From: Adiantum capillus-veneris
Lineage: Eukaryota > Streptophyta > Polypodiopsida > Polypodiales > Pteridaceae
NCBI GenBank assembly: GCA_014529385.2
Contig: CM043968.1
Span: forward strand, 6,027,001-6,091,000
DNA length: 64,000 nucleotides
Reading direction: 5' to 3'
The notes beneath the pieces are model-generated. The model worked only from the letters and a program-made list of their open reading frames with translations, was not told the origin of the DNA and ran no database searches. Below are positions 10,991-22,726 of this stretch, in pieces. Position numbers and translations under genes: made by a program. Position 1 is the stretch's first letter, and every line of letters starts with the position of its first letter.

Positions 10991-12140
10991 CATGTCCTCA
11001 GTGGATATGAGCTCTTTAGGCACATGTGAGAATGCCTCACACCCAAACACACGCAATCCATCACGTAATTAGGCTTGTTGCATATCCACATCTCCTGCAG
11101 AATCTTGTAGTTCAATGGTCTACTAGGTAAGCTATTGATTATATGTACCACTGTCGTAATAGACTCTCCCCAAAACTCTTGAGATAAATTTGCCATAGAT
11201 AGCATGGAAGTGACTCTCTCCCAAATAGTTCTATTCACGTGCTCAATAACTCCATTCTTAGTAGTGTGTGTACTGTGTAGTAAACTATCTTTTAATGCCT
11301 TGTTTGCTACAAAATTCCTTAAACTCAGTGGAGACATACTCTCCCCCATTGTCAATGTGCAAAGCCTTCAACTTCTTACCTGTCTGGTTCTCAACCATAG
11401 CTAGGAACTTTTGGAAGACACTAAAGAATTCGTCTTTCCTTTTCAAGAGGTAGATCCACACCTTTTGAGTAGATTCATCAATGAAAGTCAGGAAATATAA
11501 CCCCCCCCTAGAGAGTTATGCGGCATAGGTTCACATACATCACTATGAACCAAGTCTAAAGGATTTCCTAACTTCCTATCCAATGGCGATGAGGTAAGCC
11601 AAGTCTATTTCTCGTAAATGAAATGGTCACATAAACTAAAAATTAGAATAGTTTAACATAAGGATATAGCCAAAATGTTGTAATTGCTTTATTCCTTTTT
11701 GACTCATATGACCAAGCCGTCTATGCCACATAACTTAGTAGAAGGCAACTTGACTACATATATACAATTCTCTTTCAAAGAAGAGACATACAAGGAATAT
11801 AATGAGCTAGACCTTTGGTTTTGAGCATGACCAAGTTACCTTTTTTGATTATTGAGGAACCATTGCCGAACACTGTAGTGTATCTAAGATCATCAAGCTA
11901 CACTGCTGAAACCAAGCTCTTAGTTAGCTTTGGCGCATGTTTAACACCTTGCAGCATGAACTCGGTACCATTACATATACGTAAATTCATATCTCCAATG
12001 CCATATATCTCAACCTGATGAGAATCACCCAGTTTAACTGAAACATGTGTAGAAGCATAACTGGGGAGCCACTTGTTGTGAGGAGTGACATGAAAACTGG
12101 CATTTGAATCAATGATCCAATCCTATGTATAGCATTTGTC
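10991..12140 (-). pseudogene. Copia protease, GAG-pre-integrase and integrase remnant (element E)
   Basis: In minus-strand order: protease block WIIDSNASFHVTPH near 12100, in which the catalytic DSG is DSN; a pre-integrase HRRLGHMSQKG block near 11720 after a two-base disturbance; then integrase motifs LVHSDVC, HIDNGGEYVS and NGVIEHVNRTIWER, giving the D, D and E positions, followed by NSLPSRPL and RVFGCEAF. Frames change several times. The order protease-integrase-RT identifies Ty1/copia rather than Ty3. Confidence 0.85.
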
Positions 12141-12820
12141 AAGAGCTAATAACGTCTTTAGACTCAAATCAGAAGTGAAGGCTAGTATATGTGATGGTTG
12201 TCAGACATCAAGAACAACATGAACATGTGGAGACTCAACGACATTTAGCTACTATATCTTCACACTACTCTTAGGGGTTGCAGGACTTAGGACAATGGCT
12301 ATACCCTTTTCTCTTTGCACAAATGGAAAATCTTTTCCACGTATCATTTATTGTGACAATGGTAGCATTAAATGTTCCTCGTGTCACGGCCATGACTCTT
12401 ACTATGTGCATTCTTGCAATCCTGAGAACAACTGTAGTTGCGAGTGTGACTACAATCTCTTTTCCATTGATATTTTTTCAAGCTACTTCCACTTACCATA
12501 TATGCATCACCATGTCCACTAGTGTCAAAAGATTGACATCGAATCTTTTTTGTGAGCAAAGCACTAGTAACATCACTAAAAATAAGCTTGCTCTGAGGGG
12601 CAATGTTACTAATGGTAGTGTTAAATGTATCCCATGATGTAGGCAAAGAGCATAGTAAGAAAATGGATTTCACTTCATCATCAAAATTCAACCCTTTTAG
12701 AAGTCAATTGTGTGAAACCAGTATTGAACTTGTTCGAATACAAACAGACATTGCCACCCTCTTTCATATTCAAGCACATAACCTTCTTCATCAAAAAAAG
12801 TTTGTTTTATGCAGTTTTAC
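12141..12820 (-). pseudogene. Copia gag, C-terminal half (element E)
   Basis: From 12820 leftward the frame includes NFDDEVKSIFLLCSLPTSWD, then TTISNI and a SALLTKK helix, the central region of plant copia Gag. No intact CCHC knuckle could be read in the Cys/His-containing stretch near 12430. Its N-terminal half lies on the far side of the solo LTR (14516-14803). Confidence 0.75.
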
Positions 12821-13214
12821 TGTCATAATAACTAATATCTAATTCTCCTAAATGATTTTCTCATGTTAAACTGATCATCTAATATGGGTAAGTGCCAGGA
12901 GGGAAAAAGCTAGAATATTGGTTAAGCTGGCAAACCGGCCAGAGTAGGGATCCAAAGGAGGGGAAATAGGGATCCAAAGGGGGGGCCATTTGCAAAAGAG
13001 CAATGCGCAACAATGGGCTTCAAAGACCCTAAGGTTCAGCCCATTAAGACTTCCAAAATGCTAAGGTTCCAAAATTCAAAGGTTATGTCCAAATGGTCAA
13101 GCTTAGTGGAATTGGATGCTTTGTGAGTGTACACAAAAGTCTTCAAGACTCCTACATAGGAGGGGGCAAGCCCTGTAAGTAGGGAATGAGAGAGAAACAC
13201 ACACTCACACATAG

Positions 13215-13249
13215 ACACACACACACACACACACACACACAACACACAC

Positions 13250-13286
<37 letters not shown>
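13215..13286. repeat. (CA)n microsatellite inside solo LTR
   Basis: About 72 bp of CA repeat with two single-base interruptions (AACACACAC), preceded by GAGAGAGAAACACAC. This is the upstream microsatellite position of the LTR family. Confidence 0.9.
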
Positions 13287-13291
<5 letters not shown>

Positions 13292-13763
13292 AGCTCTCTT
13301 TACACAAAGGGAATAGGGGACACATGTCAGCTCCCTAGCCTAGTTGCCCACAAGGGGCACTCAAATCCTATTGGATGGCCAAGAGGTGGACCAATGAGAA
13401 TTAGGCTACAGTAAATCTAGTTTAATTTATTTAAAAACTTTTAATAAAAGAACCAATAAGAATTAAGCTCTCTAGAAGACTATTGGGGACAGAAGGGGTC
13501 CAATGAGCATTTAGCAGCCCAATGTCTTGCATGATTCCTATTGACCAGAACACAAAGGGGTCCAATGAGAGTTTGATTGCATTATTTAATTACCTAAAGC
13601 TCTCACAAAAGGGGAAAGGGGGACACATGTCACAAGGCTATCACTTATGCTTCTCAATTATGATTGGCTAAGCTTTGCAGGGTCCAATGGGGTGTCATCA
13701 AGAGTAAATTGCAAGAAGGGTCGACCAAGAGAGAGAGGGGGCTGAATTTGGCAAGGCATTATC

Positions 13764-13807
13764 ACACACACACACACACTCACACAATATCATCTATGAA
13801 GCAAGAA

Positions 13808-13861
<54 letters not shown>
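13764..13861. repeat. (CA)n and (CT)n tracts inside solo LTR
   Basis: A short CA tract at about 13764-13787 is followed after a 20-bp gap by about 50 bp of CT repeat (13810-13861). This is the downstream microsatellite position of the LTR family. Confidence 0.9.
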
Positions 13862-13862
<1 letters not shown>

Positions 13863-14515
13863 TCTCAAGCCTTAATGGAAAGCTCATCATCTACTCCAAG
13901 TTGTGAGAAGGGAGGCCTACACCAACAAATCTTGGCTTTGTGATGCAAATCCAACCAAGAGCCAAGATTCAATGCATGCTCATATCCTCTACCATGCTAA
14001 TTACTAAGCTATGCTAAGCTTTTATGAGTGATTATGTGAGGAGATATACTTCCTTCTGGTAAGACTACTCCTTCTTCCTCTCAATCTACTCTCATACCCC
14101 GCTAGCTCTCACCATCTTTGAAGGTGTGTGAGGTCTTGGTTCTTAGACCGTGAGGGTGATGTTGTGCTTGAAGCTTCCATATTCATTGCACCATCAATTA
14201 TTGAAGGAACACAAAGTATTGTATTGTAAAATGTCTCCCTTGATGGGGGAAACCTATAATACAAAGCCTTTTGGAGGGGGGACCGACTCCATGTACCGAC
14301 TCCATGTAAATCCGGTCCTCAACTATTGTCAATAGCTTAATTTCTCTCTCTTTTGAAGTATTGTTCATGCCTATCTAACTAGGTGTTATGCTTTTTGTTG
14401 CTCTCTCCATCCAAGCACTCTTGCTATGCTCATTAGGAATCTATTCTAATGAAATGCTCTCTATGTCTATGCTATTTTCCGCTACACACAAGTTACTACG
14501 CCATTAAATGTTACA

Positions 14516-14803
14516 TTTACCATCCCAAGCTAAGCATAATGACTCCCATAATTATTTTACAGTAGTCTTGTCCATAATCGTAAAGAAAATGGACTCACTA
14601 AAGTGTAGACCAATGACCACCATAGCACGAGCATCGAGCTCCTCCCACTCATCATCAGTGTAAACACCCTCTTTACCCTCTTTCAATGGTATTGCAAGGC
14701 CCTTATTGACCAAGACATCAAGCATACACTTCTTCCATATTGTGAAGTTTGTGCCATCAATCTTCTAGCTATAATACTCTTTTTTGTCAAAAGTTCTAGC
14801 CAT
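14516..14803 (-). pseudogene. Copia gag, N-terminal half (element E)
   Basis: A minus-strand ATG at 14803 starts MARTFDKKEYY, then a stop, KIDGTNFTIWKKCMLDVLV, DDEWEELDARAM and a block ending LWESLCLAWDG. The DGxNFxxWKxxMxxxL pattern is the standard start of plant copia Gag. The frame is cut by the solo LTR at 14515 and resumes at 12820. Two in-frame stops are visible. Confidence 0.75.
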
Positions 14804-15183
14804 GACCGACAAGAGCAAATGCAAGAGAATGAGACTAGGAATTTATGGCAAAATTTGTGCAATTTTTTTTGGTAGAGTCTACTTTGCATAAAGATTGAAT
14901 TCTCAACAAGAAACTCAACAATATCACTGTAAGGTCAATGCAAAAGAGTGCGATAGGCAAACTAGAGGAATCAAGGGAAAAAGTTGGCAGAGTCTCCTCT
15001 ATATGGAGATGAAAATCTCAAAAAAAAACTCAAGACAAAATCAACACATGAAGCACCTATACTTGTCTATACATATCATATGGTGAGGCCACAAAATGGG
15101 GATCTCTAGCAACCTAATCCACCTCACACTAGCAACACAACGCACATCCAAAATGCAAAACTATCATTGCAAAACTACAAGAC
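14804..15183 (-). other. Presumed 5' leader of copia element E
   Basis: This lies upstream of the gag ATG in minus orientation and should hold the primer site and 5' LTR, but no TGGTATCAGAGC-like site is visible. A loosely repeated GGCAGAGTCT...AAACTCAA block occurs near 14870 and 14990. The right edge is the insertion site of element D. Confidence 0.35.
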
Positions 15184-16105
15184 TGTTAGTAGCAAGCTAA
15201 CACGTACACCATTTTTGGAGTTCTCCTTGTAAAAACAATTATTATTTTGATAAATCGGGAATATTGTAGCTCCTATTTTCTTGATAAACCTTGTAATTAA
15301 TGAGCCGGGGCTACAAGCTTCCAGATTGTATCACCCATTCAATTCCCAACTTTGGTAGAACTTCAGATTATTACTTTTGACCACCCAAAAACCTTGGCTA
15401 AGGTATAAAAGCCAATTTTTGTAAGTTTTTTATAGGTTTTTGGATAAGAAATACACAGTGTGAGCTAAAGGCGCTCTCTTCTCTCCTTCTCGCGCTTCCT
15501 ACTCCCTCTCCGGTTGTCACATTGCGAATGCGTTTGTTGCATTGCAACCGCAGGTAAGAGCTCTACGCATTGACGTAAGCCATTCACAGTATTTCTTAGC
15601 TTTTGGCGTCACCGACCCGTGGCCTAATTTCATCATAACTAGGAATTTACACTTTTAAAATGAAAAGTAAGCATAGGCGGGGTATTGATCCATCATTGCT
15701 AAGCATTTAGATGCATTCTGGGTCGAAAACAACTAGGTAAAAAATCCATTGCTGTTAATAATCGCGATTTTGGAACTTGATCAAAATTGGGGTTTGAGGC
15801 CATAGGCATGTGTGCTTAGGTTTTATAAACTTGTCCTAGAAGTTTTGTTATGTTTGGATGTCATTTGATGCTGTAACGGATGTGATTTGCTTGCCGATGA
15901 GAGCGATTGGCTTTTGGTGATTTCAGTCACTTGAGTGTAGCTTGAGTTAGATGCGAGTTGTTAGTTGTTTTCCAAGAGATTGACAACCTCTTGTAGCCTC
16001 TATGCACTAGTCGAGTCAGCTTCGTCCCATGGTTTGACAAATAAATCGTGGTTCTCGCTAATACTGCAATAAGATAGGATGGTGAGGTTAGACATGCGTC
16101 CCACA
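15184..16105 (+). repeat. 5' LTR of element D
   Basis: 922 bp, TGTTAGTAGC to GTCCCACA. It matches the 3' LTR along its length, with an extra GTAAGTTTTT-type stretch after the TATA box and an extra CCCGTGGCCTAA stretch near 15615. It contains a half-palindrome TTAATAATCGCGATTT at 15755-15770, related to the palindromes in the internal repeats. Confidence 0.95.
15404..15410 (+). promoter_or_regulatory. TATA box of element D 5' LTR
   Basis: AAGGTATAAAAGCC, conserved in both LTRs (the second at 33302-33308), about 220 bp into the LTR. A pyrimidine-rich stretch suited to a transcription start follows within 80 bp. Confidence 0.7.
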
Positions 16106-16107
16106 TT

Positions 16108-16125
16108 TGGCGCCGTTGTCGGGGA
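16108..16125 (+). other. Primer binding site, tRNA-Asp type (element D)
   Basis: TGGCGCCGTTGTCGGGGA lies two bases after the 5' LTR. It differs by one base from the complement of the 3' end of plant tRNA-Asp. This primer choice is common in Tat and Athila elements and separates D from the iMet-primed chromodomain and copia elements in this window. Confidence 0.9.
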
Positions 16126-18275
16126 TCGAAGAGACCTAAACTAGGGAAAAACACGAGTGTCTTATGTAATTTTTGTTTAACTTCCTCTAGGTTCGCCTAG
16201 AGTTCAAAAATCTCTTTTAGAAATCGCATAGCTTAAGATTGTCGTCTTTTGCTGTGTAGAGGTAGCTTGGAAGTAATCGTACTTGTTGAGTACCTTTAGG
16301 ACTGTAGGATTGTAGATTTAGACTAGGATTTGGAGAATGATCGGTAGACGAGACAAGTCTTAAGATCAAGACTCTGAAAAACATAAAAAACACAAGAAAA
16401 CGAGTGTTTGTGGACACTTTACACAACCCCATTGCATGAGAAACTAAGAGTAGGGTAAGTAGGATCCGAGGTGGAATTCATAGCATTGCTCTCTCTGAAA
16501 GAATCAAGTGTGAGTTGTTATATAAAGCTGCATAATTTCAGGTCTATGGCTAGAAATAGCATGAAAAGACTCGAGAGTCACTCAATCCAACTGGGGAGTA
16601 AGCCTAAGAGTTGTCTGAACCAGTGGGTAAGCTCAAGGACACTTCGAGGTAAAAATTTCAAGAAGTTGACCAAAACTCAGATTATTTACTTTTTCTTGAC
16701 ATTTTAGGCCAAATTAAGTTTTGACTTGATTTATAGGCTTAAAGAACATCATAAAAGGACTGTCTGTGAGAAAATGTTAAAAAAGTGCTCATCTCAAGCC
16801 TCCAGTTAATAATCGCGATTATTAACTTTTTGCTCCAAATTAGCCAAGACTCATATCATTGACTCATTGCACGTGTACAAACAACTTTTGTAAAGGCCCG
16901 AGAGATTTGGATCACTACATTGGCAAAAAACTGGGTGAAAACTAAAGTTTGTACTGACTTTTTGAATCTTGAGTGTGACTTGAGGAACAATTTATCCAAA
17001 CTTGTTGAAACTTGATTTATAGGCTTATATTGATGTGATAAACATGTGTATATGCTCAGTTAACCAAAAACTTACAAAAATTTGACAAAAGTAAATAATC
17101 ACGATTATTTACATCTGTCCTGTTTTTGAACTTTTTTGACCAAGTTGGCATACCACTAGCTTTACCATGTTGTAATAAGCCCACAAACCAAATTTGGTAA
17201 GATTTGGATTACTGGAGTGAAAACTGTGACAAAAATTTCAAAGTTAGTCTGCGGACAGATAATTGATGATCATTTGATAAAAAATTGTCCAAACTTGATG
17301 AAAATTGGCTAGTGACCTTAACATAAGGTGCTTCATAGATCTGTGTCAAAGTTGGAACAAACATTTGCAAAAAATTATCAAAAGTAAATAATCGCGATTA
17401 TTTACATTTGCTTCAAAACTTGGTGATTTTGCAAACTTGAGTATACCACAAGGTCAAGCACCTCAATTAGACCCCACAAATCAATTTTGGTGAAATTTGG
17501 ACCACAAAAGTGAGACTGAAGCCAGATTCTCGAAATCAGAGTCTGCAAACACGGAACAATGGGTAAACTTGATCAAATTTTGTCCAAACTTGTTGAAACT
17601 TGCTCAAGGGCTATAACAAGTTGTATACTTGCCAAACCAATCCAAAAAGTGACAAAAGTAAATAATTGCGATTATTTACTTCTACTATCCAGAGACTTCA
17701 AATTTGACTTTTGGGCTTATACAGTGTTAGAACATCATAATATAAGGCCATAGGGAAATTTTGGGTTCAATCGGATCAAAATTGGTACAGATACACTCAG
17801 TTTACAGATTACAGATTAAACCTTTGATTTTGCTAAGCTGAATCTGAAAGTCAAAATTTTGACTTCTATAGCACGAATTGAAGTGAAATACAGAGACAAG
17901 TCACTGGACTTCTCAAGAGCTCTACTGTCCTTATAAAAAAATAGCTAATTTGATAAATTTTGTACAGGAACAGGTTGCAGACGAGGAATCAGTGGCTTGA
18001 CAGAAAGTTGCAATTGAATCAAGTGGACATTGACGACAAGTCAATCCCAGGTGAGTACTCTATCCAGGGTTTCATAAGTATATATGAACCTTAGATTCGG
18101 TCATGTAATAGGAAATCAAGACCTATTCGGGGAAAACACCAGTAGAGTATCCACTGAAGAAAGTGTGAATCAAGGCAATTCCTTGCACACAATTCCTGAA
18201 GAAGTCTCGGACTCTTTTTCAGATTCAACATCCGAAATGTATTCTTAGTCAACTCACTCGAAAACCGGAACGACA
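16126..18275 (+). other. Long 5' leader of element D
   Basis: About 2.1 kb between the primer site and the first gag-like ATG. No coding block is recognisable. Its middle holds four diverged tandem repeats with central palindromes, listed separately. Long leaders are usual for Ogre-type elements. Confidence 0.7.
16805..17679 (+). repeat. Palindrome-centred ~285-bp tandem repeats, 5' set
   Basis: Four copies of AAATAATCGCGATTATTT or close variants are found at 16805-16826, 17091-17112, 17384-17405 and 17658-17679. Spacings are 286, 293 and 274 bp. The copies at 16805 and 17384 are perfect 22-bp palindromes; the other two each have one substitution in the CGCG core. Sequence between palindromes is clearly related but diverged, for example a CCCACAAACCAA-like block followed by GATTTGGAT. 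The same unit recurs 11 kb away, after pol. Confidence 0.9.
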
Positions 18276-20548
18276 ATGCGCTATAAGCATATACTCTCTT
18301 TTTACAAGACTAATCGTCATGGAGCCCAGGTTTACTTGGATCCTAACGAAGAGTATACTATTCGCATTGATGATCATGGTATTGAGTTCGAAGAAGAGGT
18401 TAGGGCAAACAAACAAGGAAAAATGTACATGGATCGAAACGGAACTCAATATGTACAGTTTGAAAATCCTGATGTGATAGACAAATGGGGATGAGAAGTA
18501 AACACTATAATCCCAGATATGTCAACAAAAGAAGGACCACCAACTTTGGAATTCGAGGGATACGATCAAGTAGACTTGAAGCCTTTGAAACGGCTTAGTA
18601 CGGATAATCCTAAGATCGGAGTCTATTGTTGGGAAGATAGAACATAAAAGATCTTTTGTGGACTTCTCATGCTAGACCAGGACAATTAACGGCCATGAAG
18701 ATCATCTATATCTTCAAAATCAAAGATAAGGGATCTGCAGAGCTACCAACTTACTTGTTTAGGGATTGTTATAACAACAACTTTGTTATGATGACTCCTG
18801 AGGAGGTAGAAAAAACCAAATACCAGGGGTATTCCATACGGGATTGGATATTGGATCAAGGACCAGAAACCACTCCAAGAGACGAACATCGTGAGAGATC
18901 ATCTGAGAGTAATGTGAAGAAACCAGAAACCACCTCATCACGTAGAAAAATGGGTGACACTAAGGCCAACCTAGGGCTACCATGAGTCACTATTTCCAAT
19001 AGACTGGTTTGAAGGACTCGAAACAGGACCAACTCCCAGAAGACCTGGAGTTGAACCAAATAGATGTGTCAGACCAACTAATTTCCAAAAATGGGTCAAA
19101 AAATAAAGTGGATCAGGGGATCCATATAACCACTTAGCAAACTTCAAGCAAGTGCTAAGAGGAGAGCGTATATTCGACTTCCATACTCAATTCGAGGGGT
19201 TTGGAATGACATTAGAAGGAAAAGCTTTGACATGGTTCCAAAACATTCCACCAAGGTCAATCATGAATTTGAATACATTGGCTCAAGGATTTGTAGCTTC
19301 TTGTTCAAAAACGGAGATTAAACATAATACGGTAGCTCAAATCTACAGCTTCAAATAGAAACATGGTGAGTCTGTTAGGGATTGTGCAACTCGAATGAAA
19401 CAATTTATTGCCAGATGCCCAGAGATGGAGATACCTCCAGAGGAGCAACTTGTCTCATTGTTTCTGGAGGGACTTCTAAACAAAGAACTTCATGCTATAC
19501 TCTATTGTAAAAAGCATACAACCCTAGAGGCGTGTGTGTCTGATGCTATCAACCTAGGAGACAATTTTGAGATCTTTAATGAAGAGGATGTCCCTAAGGA
19601 TAACCAAAGAGAGAAGACTTCATCCACAAAACCAGCACAAGTGAGAACGGCTGCCGCGACACCACTCTCAGCCATAGAAGATATGCTAAAGAGGATGAAT
19701 GACATGATGAACAATATGCAAAAAGCACCTATGAGAGGACCAGGATAGGGGATATCCCCACAAGGACAACCAATTAGGCCACAAAAGGTGTGCAATTGAG
19801 GGTAAATGGACCAACCACGAGACCCACGAGTTCTACTTCAGACAAACTATGATGGGAATGTTCAGTACGTGCCCATGAGGCCACAAGGACAACCCATGTA
19901 CATATATCAGCCTAATATGGCTCAAGTTCAAAGACCACCAATGGGTATGGAGAGACCTCAACCTGTGTTGGAAAACAACCTCCTTATCTAGGACATAATG
20001 CGGTGCCTGTAAAGTACATGCACTCAGAAGCAGTCATAGATGGACAAGCATTAGTGCCTGTTACACCCTATACAGAGCCTAGTCTATCTACAATAATGGT
20101 AGAGGGAGATTGGTATAGTCCACACCCACCACCAATGGAGGAAACCATGAATTATGATCCACCAGAGCTCGCACCAATGTATTATGTATCTAATCAAGGT
20201 GTCAGACCTCCCATGGGAAGACCCATGATGAAGCCCAGAACGGGAAATTGTTATAACTATGGTGTTGATGACCATTGGAAGAACGAATGTCCAGAGCCTG
20301 ACAAAAACCTCAAACCAATTGAAGCCTATTGCATACAATATTGCAAAAAGGGGGAACACTTTCCGGAAGATTGTCCTAAGAATCCTTTGAACAAGGGAAA
20401 AATTGTAGTCAACGTGGTCCAAGTGATGCCTAGTAGCTCATCAGAGAGCGAACCAATTGTTCCAATCAAGGTAATCACTAGAGCCCAGGCAAAGAAAAAG
20501 AAACACAATTCCTCTGATGATTCAGAGAACAAAAAATTTTCTTCTTAA
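18276..20548 (+). pseudogene. Gag of element D
   Basis: Segments at 18276-18494, 18656-18985, 19152-19358, 19395-19748, 19806-19991 and 20003-20548. The core FEGFGMTLEGKALTWFQN, HNTVAQIYSFK and LFLEGLLNKELH is the capsid-type Ty3 Gag domain and matches element G. Near 20250 two zinc knuckles are degenerate: CYNYGVDDHWKNEC has lost one Cys, and CIQYCKKGEHFPEDC has altered spacing. ATG at 18276 is the first plausible start. TGA at 18492 and at least one frameshift before 18656 disable it. Confidence 0.8.
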
Positions 20549-21510
20549 AGAATCAAAAGGAGCAGAAGCAAAAGATATGAGATGAGAAAACAAAAACAAC
20601 GGGTTGAAAACAAAGAGAAAACAAAAATTCTAGCCCAGGACAAGTTGAAAGAAACTGGGAGTGAATTCAAGGAAACAACCGTGAAATCTGGAGGATCCAT
20701 TCTGGTTGATAATTTTTTTGAGCCGATCAATGCTGCCTTGGAAGCCTACTAAGCAGGACTTAAAGCATACCAAAACATGGAAAACAAATGGAAAAACTAT
20801 CCATCTCCAGACATGAAAGCAGCTAAGCTGGAAGCTTATCAAAATTTGGTAAGAATCACGCAGGAAATGATGGATAAACAAAAACCCAAGCTTGAAAGTA
20901 TTGCAAAACCGGAAGAGCTTGTGGTAGAAGAAAAGAAAGCAAAATCCGATGTGGTGGTAGAACTCGCCATGAAACAAAGAAACCAGAGCTCATAGTGCCG
21001 GACAGTGAAGATGCCTTAGACGGAATTCCATTCGTGGAGGAAGATTGGCCAGGACACTTATGGGAAAAGGTAACGGAGATCAATGATGGGAGCCTAACTT
21101 TAAAGTGAGCTCCTATAGAGGAAGTCTGGTTAGATAACCTACCATCTGATATAAACATGGATATACAATCCTTGTATGGGGATTGTGGATCAGAGGCTTC
21201 AGGGATATCTAAACCAATGACATTAAAAACATTACCTTCTTACTTGGGAGATAACAAAGATGAATCCATCATTTCCAAGACCACTCAAGTAAAAAGAGCC
21301 AAACAGACCCTAGAAGTAGACAACATTCATTCAATCATGTCTACACCTATCCAATGCACTCTTACTTTGAGAGAACTGTTGAAACTCAGGCCATACTTAT
21401 GGAATGATTTACAGAAAACCCTAGAGAAGGTGGGTATAACGGGGTTAATCTCTAAGAATATAGGAAACTCAAAAAATGAAACGAAATAGAAAGAGATACG
21501 ATCAGTTCCT
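20549..21510 (+). pseudogene. Gag-protease linker of element D
   Basis: Charged, Lys/Glu-rich segments (20777-20995, 21157-21489). The block STPIQCTLTLRELLKLRPYL is conserved in element G as STPMTCTITLAKLL, so this linker is a real part of the polyprotein and not random sequence. Function is unknown. Confidence 0.6.
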
Positions 21511-22004
21511 ATGAACAAGGTCGGAGAATATTATGAAGGGGAAGAAGGAGACACTACCCTCCCAGTGAAATATAAAGACATTGAAACCATGGCAATACTG
21601 GATAGTGGAGCGGGCATAGCCATATCAACTAAAGTAGTATGGGAATCCTGGGGACAGCCAGCCATTAGACAAACGCGAATGAAATTATAGTTGGCTGACG
21701 GACACATTGAAAGACCATTAGGGCTACTAGAAAAAGTGATAGTCAACTTCTGTGGAATTGAATATCAACACACTTTTGCCATTGTAGACTTTGGAAAAAA
21801 ATCAACTATGAAATCATATTGGGAAGACCTTTCATGCGACAGGTACAGCTTATCCAAGATTGGGGAAATGACTATCTGTACTTAGAGCAGGTGGAATCTA
21901 TAACAAGGGTCAATCTAAAGGACCACACCTATAGAGACATCTTGAAAACACCCATCCAGGAGTTTGATTCAGTCTCTTCGACTGAAACTAAACTTCCATC
22001 TTGA
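21511..22004 (+). pseudogene. Aspartic protease of element D (first)
   Basis: The frame from ATG 21511 reads to the active-site block ILDSGAGIAIST with catalytic Asp at 21601, then a LADGHIERPLGLLEKV flap-like region and EYQHTFAIVDFGKK. A TAG interrupts at about 21690. A frameshift near 21795 moves the conserved ILGRPFMRQ end into another frame (GRPFMRQVQLIQDW, from 21819). Retropepsins of this type cleave the Gag-Pol polyprotein. Position between gag and RT is canonical. Confidence 0.85.
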
Positions 22005-22726
22005 CTAAACAAAGACACTCCTATTTGGATGTACGGAGCTTCAGAAAATGAAAGCTTGAGACGAGAGGAATGTATCCTAGAAAGGGATTGTAGAGACGAA
22101 TCCTACATACCATAACCCTTTCCAGAACATTTATTTGAACCATTCGAGTGGACTCAAATCTTAGCAACAATGGATGTTTGTGTGAATACGTCTATGCCTA
22201 CTCAATTTTGCAATGAGGATGGCTATGACATAATTCCCATCAAAATGATGTCAGTCCTTAACATTGAAAATAAGGATGAGGAAACAAAGGACTTGATGAA
22301 AGCTCAACAAGTATTTTTTGACCTCTATTACGATGCAACTGATGAGTTGGATGAACACTCAGCTACCTCCGAAGATTCGGGATCCGAAAAAGAACATACG
22401 AGAGCTCAAATACTCTTAAGGGGAAGGGAGGAAAAGTTTTTTGACTTTCCAAACTAGAAATCAAGAAGAAAAAAATGGTATAGAAGAAAGAGGAACACTA
22501 AAATTGTGAAAGCACGACCTATGCCATCAGTCTCTAGTAAAACACAGTTTCTGATGCAAATAGATGCTAATGATTGTGTCAAGGACAAAAAAATTGGTAG
22601 ATATCCTTCAAACGGAGACTCAAAAATGTCTCAGACATCGAGAAAAACAAGGAAGGGTACTCAAAAAGAACATCAGGATAAAAACCCACTCATGACCAGA
22701 GTCGAGCGGAAAAGAAATATCAAGAG
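22005..22726 (+). other. Protease-RT linker of element D
   Basis: An acidic open segment at 22170-22457 (DATDELDEHSATSEDSGSEKE) and basic patches to 22726, with no domain I recognise. Probably an interdomain spacer of the polyprotein. Confidence 0.4.

Larger units (their letters stand above)
12821..14515 (+). mobile_element. Solo LTR, chromodomain Ty3 family, plus orientation, perfect TSD
   Basis: It starts TGTCATAATA and ends AAATGTTACA, matching the ends of the element C LTR. The five bases before it (12816-12820) and after it (14516-14520) are both TTTAC, a perfect target duplication. No internal element sequence is present, so it is a solo LTR. It lies inside copia gag: the reading resumes on the other side. 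It is inverted relative to the solo LTR at 7053-8642. It carries CA and CT microsatellites at the two positions typical of this LTR family. Confidence 0.9.

Noticed and set aside
7053-14515. 7053-8642 and 12821-14515 as terminal inverted repeats of one large DNA transposon
   Set aside because: Both have TG...CA LTR ends, match element C LTRs, and have separate target duplications.
16805-17679. Regularly spaced palindromes as a CRISPR array
   Set aside because: Spacing near 285 bp with related, not unique, intervening sequence, inside a plant retrotransposon leader.
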